A stretch of DNA of 64,000 nt from Cercospora beticola (lineage: Eukaryota > Ascomycota > Dothideomycetes > Mycosphaerellales > Mycosphaerellaceae). The notes below the pieces were generated by a model. The model worked only from the letters and a program-made list of their open reading frames with translations, was not told where the DNA came from and ran no database searches. The position numbers and the translations under genes are program-made. The stretch lies in NCBI RefSeq assembly GCF_033473495.1, contig NC_088935.1, forward strand, positions 4,154,001 through 4,218,000. Reading direction: 5' to 3'. Below are positions 62,546 to 64,000 of the stretch, in pieces (position 1 is the stretch's first letter; each line of letters opens with the position of its first letter).

Positions 62546-62939
62546 CTATTGCGCCTTTGCTGCGGCAGCCTTCTTCGCTTTCAATGCCTTTTTCCTGTTG
62601 CTCCTTATCATGACAACGCTCAGGAAACTGCCGACTACGGCTCCGCCGACAAGGAGCAAGATGACTGGAATGCGGATCGCCCAGACTCGAGGAGGGAATA
62701 GGTTTTGGACAGGATGCGAATCGTCGACGAATGGCTAGAGAGAATGAGTGACCGCGTAGGATGTGATTCGAGATTGGCGCATACCATGAGCAGAGTCCAG
62801 ATAGTGTAGTAAAGGAAGATAGTTGAAGCGACGACAAGCATTGCAAGTCCTACGAGGCGATCAAGCTGGGAACAAAAGTTAGCTCGTTTGGGGTCTTCTC
62901 GCGAGAGCGTGTGCAGCGTACCAGGTTGTTGGCGGCCAT
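62546..62939 (-). CDS. DPM2: Dolichol-phosphate mannosyltransferase regulatory subunit 2
   Basis: 95-aa ER membrane protein that stabilises the Dpm1 catalytic subunit making dolichol-phosphate-mannose for N-glycans, GPI anchors and O-mannosylation. Three exons: 62922-62939 (18 nt, MAANNL), 62785-62865 and 62546-62734. Donors are GTACGC and GTATGC; acceptors CCAG and CTAG. Two membrane helices are visible: LAMLVVASTIFLYYTIWTLL and VWAIRIPVILLLVGGAVVGS. The tail is Lys/Ala-rich, fitting a cytosolic ER-retention type end. The family block FVDDSHPVQNLFPPR joins the helices. Without splicing, only the first helix would be seen in one frame. Confidence 0.9.
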
Positions 62940-63275
62940 GGTAGAGTGAAGTCGCGAACTTGCGGCAAAGGAGTGTGTGAAGTGACGCGACGGCGAGACA
63001 AAGTGCTTCAGATGAGGCTCGGGAGTAGCGTAGAGTGGCAGCTGGTGTCAGAGGCCGGACGCGATTGGGGTAACGTGGTGCTTGTGAACTTCTGCTGCCC
63101 TCAGGGTCTCGAACGACGTACTTGGCACTTCGTCAATCGTCAACTTCGCCGCTGATACCACCGCCTCAACTTGTTTGTGCTGCCTTGTGCCCGCCTCTGA
63201 CACATCTCTTTCGCACGATTTCATCTTTCCTGCCTCACACACACTTCAAAACCACCACAGATTGCAGCTGCCGCC
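62940..63275. promoter_or_regulatory. Divergent promoter region, DPM2 and SAR1
   Basis: 336 bp between two head-to-head genes that both serve the early secretory pathway (ER glycosylation and COPII budding). The half nearest SAR1 is pyrimidine/CA-rich, as in fungal leaders. No named site was recognised. Confidence 0.5.
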
Positions 63276-63963
63276 ATGTGGGTCATCGACTGGTGTAAGG
63301 CATCTTCAGTGGAGCGGCTCCGGACAATAGTGAAGCTGACAGAACGGTAGTCTGGGACCTGCTGGCCAACTTGGGCCTGGCCAACAAGCACGCCAAACTG
63401 CTCTTCCTTGGTCTCGACAATGCCGGAAAGACTACTGTATGTGCGAGGGCTTGAGGCAGTGGAAGCATTTTGGACACACTACTGACCAGTACAAACAGCT
63501 CCTCCACATGCTCAAGAACGACCGCGTCGCCATCCTCCAGCCCACCCTCCATCCGACTTCTGAGGAACTCAGCGTAGGCAGCTGCCGCTTTACCACCTTC
63601 GATCTCGGCGGTCACCAGCAGGCACGCCGCCTGTGGAAGGACTACTTCCCCGAAGTCAGCGGCATCGTCTTTCTCGTCGATGCGAAAGACCCAGAGCGAT
63701 TCGCCGAATCGAAAGCCGAGCTTGACGCTCTGCTCAGCATGGAGGATCTCGCGAAGACACCATTCCTGATCCTCGGCAACAAGATCGATCACCCCAACGC
63801 AGTCAGCGAGGACCAATTACGCCATGAGCTAGGGCTGTATCAGACAACAGGAAAGGGCAAGGTGCCTCTTGATGGCATCAGGCCAATTGAGATTTTCATG
63901 TGCTCGGTTGTTATGAGGCAAGGCTACGGAGACGGTATCCGCTGGTTGTCGCAGTATGTGTAA
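63276..63963 (+). CDS. SAR1: Small GTPase Sar1 (COPII coat assembly)
   Basis: 189-aa GTPase that inserts in the ER membrane and recruits Sec23/24 to form COPII vesicles. Three exons: 63276-63294 (19 nt), 63351-63436 and 63499-63963. The first donor is GTAAGG at 63295 (after GACTGGT), which yields [16 protein letters not shown]; the alternative GTGT two bases earlier breaks the frame. GTP-binding motifs are GLDNAGKT (27-34), DLGGHQQ and NKID, with the Sar1-specific HPTSEEL and [19 protein letters not shown]. The amphipathic N-terminal helix starting MWVIDW is the membrane-bending part. The chain ends GIRWLSQYV, like other Sar1 proteins, with the stop at 63961-63963. Confidence 0.96.
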
Positions 63964-64000
63964 GGTTGTATCTTTGGGCGTTACTCTGGGCACAGTCATG

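Noticed and set aside
1..64000. tRNA, rRNA, CRISPR arrays or prokaryotic operons
   Set aside because: None recognised by eye; gene structure is eukaryotic with spliceosomal introns. A tRNA scan could still find one that I missed.

Overview
This is a filamentous ascomycete (Pezizomycotina) nuclear segment, most likely a dothideomycete. The evidence is short 50-90 nt introns with GTAAGT/GTACGT-type donors and CTAAC-like branch sites, intergenic regions that are mostly short, and single-copy housekeeping genes with fungal domain layouts (Tom1/Huwe1-type HECT ligase, calcipressin, SIN protein Cdc14, DUF3431 and DUF5321 proteins). The species cannot be determined from the sequence alone. I rebuilt exon structures by hand from splice signals and protein-family continuity; eleven genes are spliced.

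Layout. 1-275: 3' end of an unknown gene. 792-1194 (-): APC11. 2027-13890 (+): giant HECT ligase TOM1. 14363-17113 (+): myotubularin-type phosphatase. 17170-18111 (-): NFU1. 19380-20495 (+): unknown disordered protein. 20788-24534 (+): RRP12. 24807-25367 (-): ribosomal protein eL22. 26211-27157 (+): SIN component Cdc14. 28373-29239 (+): calcipressin. 29539-31038 (-): COX10. 31382-32668 (+): DUF3431 protein. 32708-34344 (-): cytochrome P450. 34955-35700 (+): NatB catalytic subunit. 36168-37643 (-): amidoligase-fold enzyme. 39035-40209 (-): RRM/RGG RNA-binding protein. 40839-46946 (-): separase. 47135-47767 (+): DUF5321 mitochondrial protein. 48881-49679 (+): crotonase-fold enzyme. 49943-50734 (+): SAP protein. 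50981-52885 (-): acyl-CoA synthetase. 53217-55277 (+): acyl-CoA oxidase. 55420-57492 (-): secreted GMC oxidoreductase. 57816-58198: non-autonomous DNA transposon. 58208-59924: gene-free, with an AT-rich relic. 59925-60997 (+): secreted mosaic protein. 61612-62283 (+): kinetochore protein Nnf1. 62546-62939 (-): DPM2. 63276-63963 (+): SAR1.

How the genes relate. Most are unrelated housekeeping genes. Two groupings stand out. First, 48.8-57.5 kb holds a crotonase-fold enzyme ending AKI, an acyl-CoA synthetase ending TKL, a divergently paired acyl-CoA oxidase ending SKL, and a GMC oxidoreductase; the three promoter regions each carry a CCTCGG hexamer, the core recognised by fungal fatty-acid regulators (FarA/Ctf1 type). 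This suggests a small peroxisomal fatty-acid catabolism neighbourhood. Second, 57.5-61.6 kb is the only accessory-looking stretch: a 383-bp transposon with perfect 47-bp terminal inverted repeats and a 9-bp target duplication, an AT-rich relic, and a signal-peptide protein made of a Cys-rich region, a Ser/Thr repeat stalk and a PAN/Apple-like C-terminus. Several mitotic genes (APC11, cdc14, separase, NNF1) are scattered through the window without obvious linkage.
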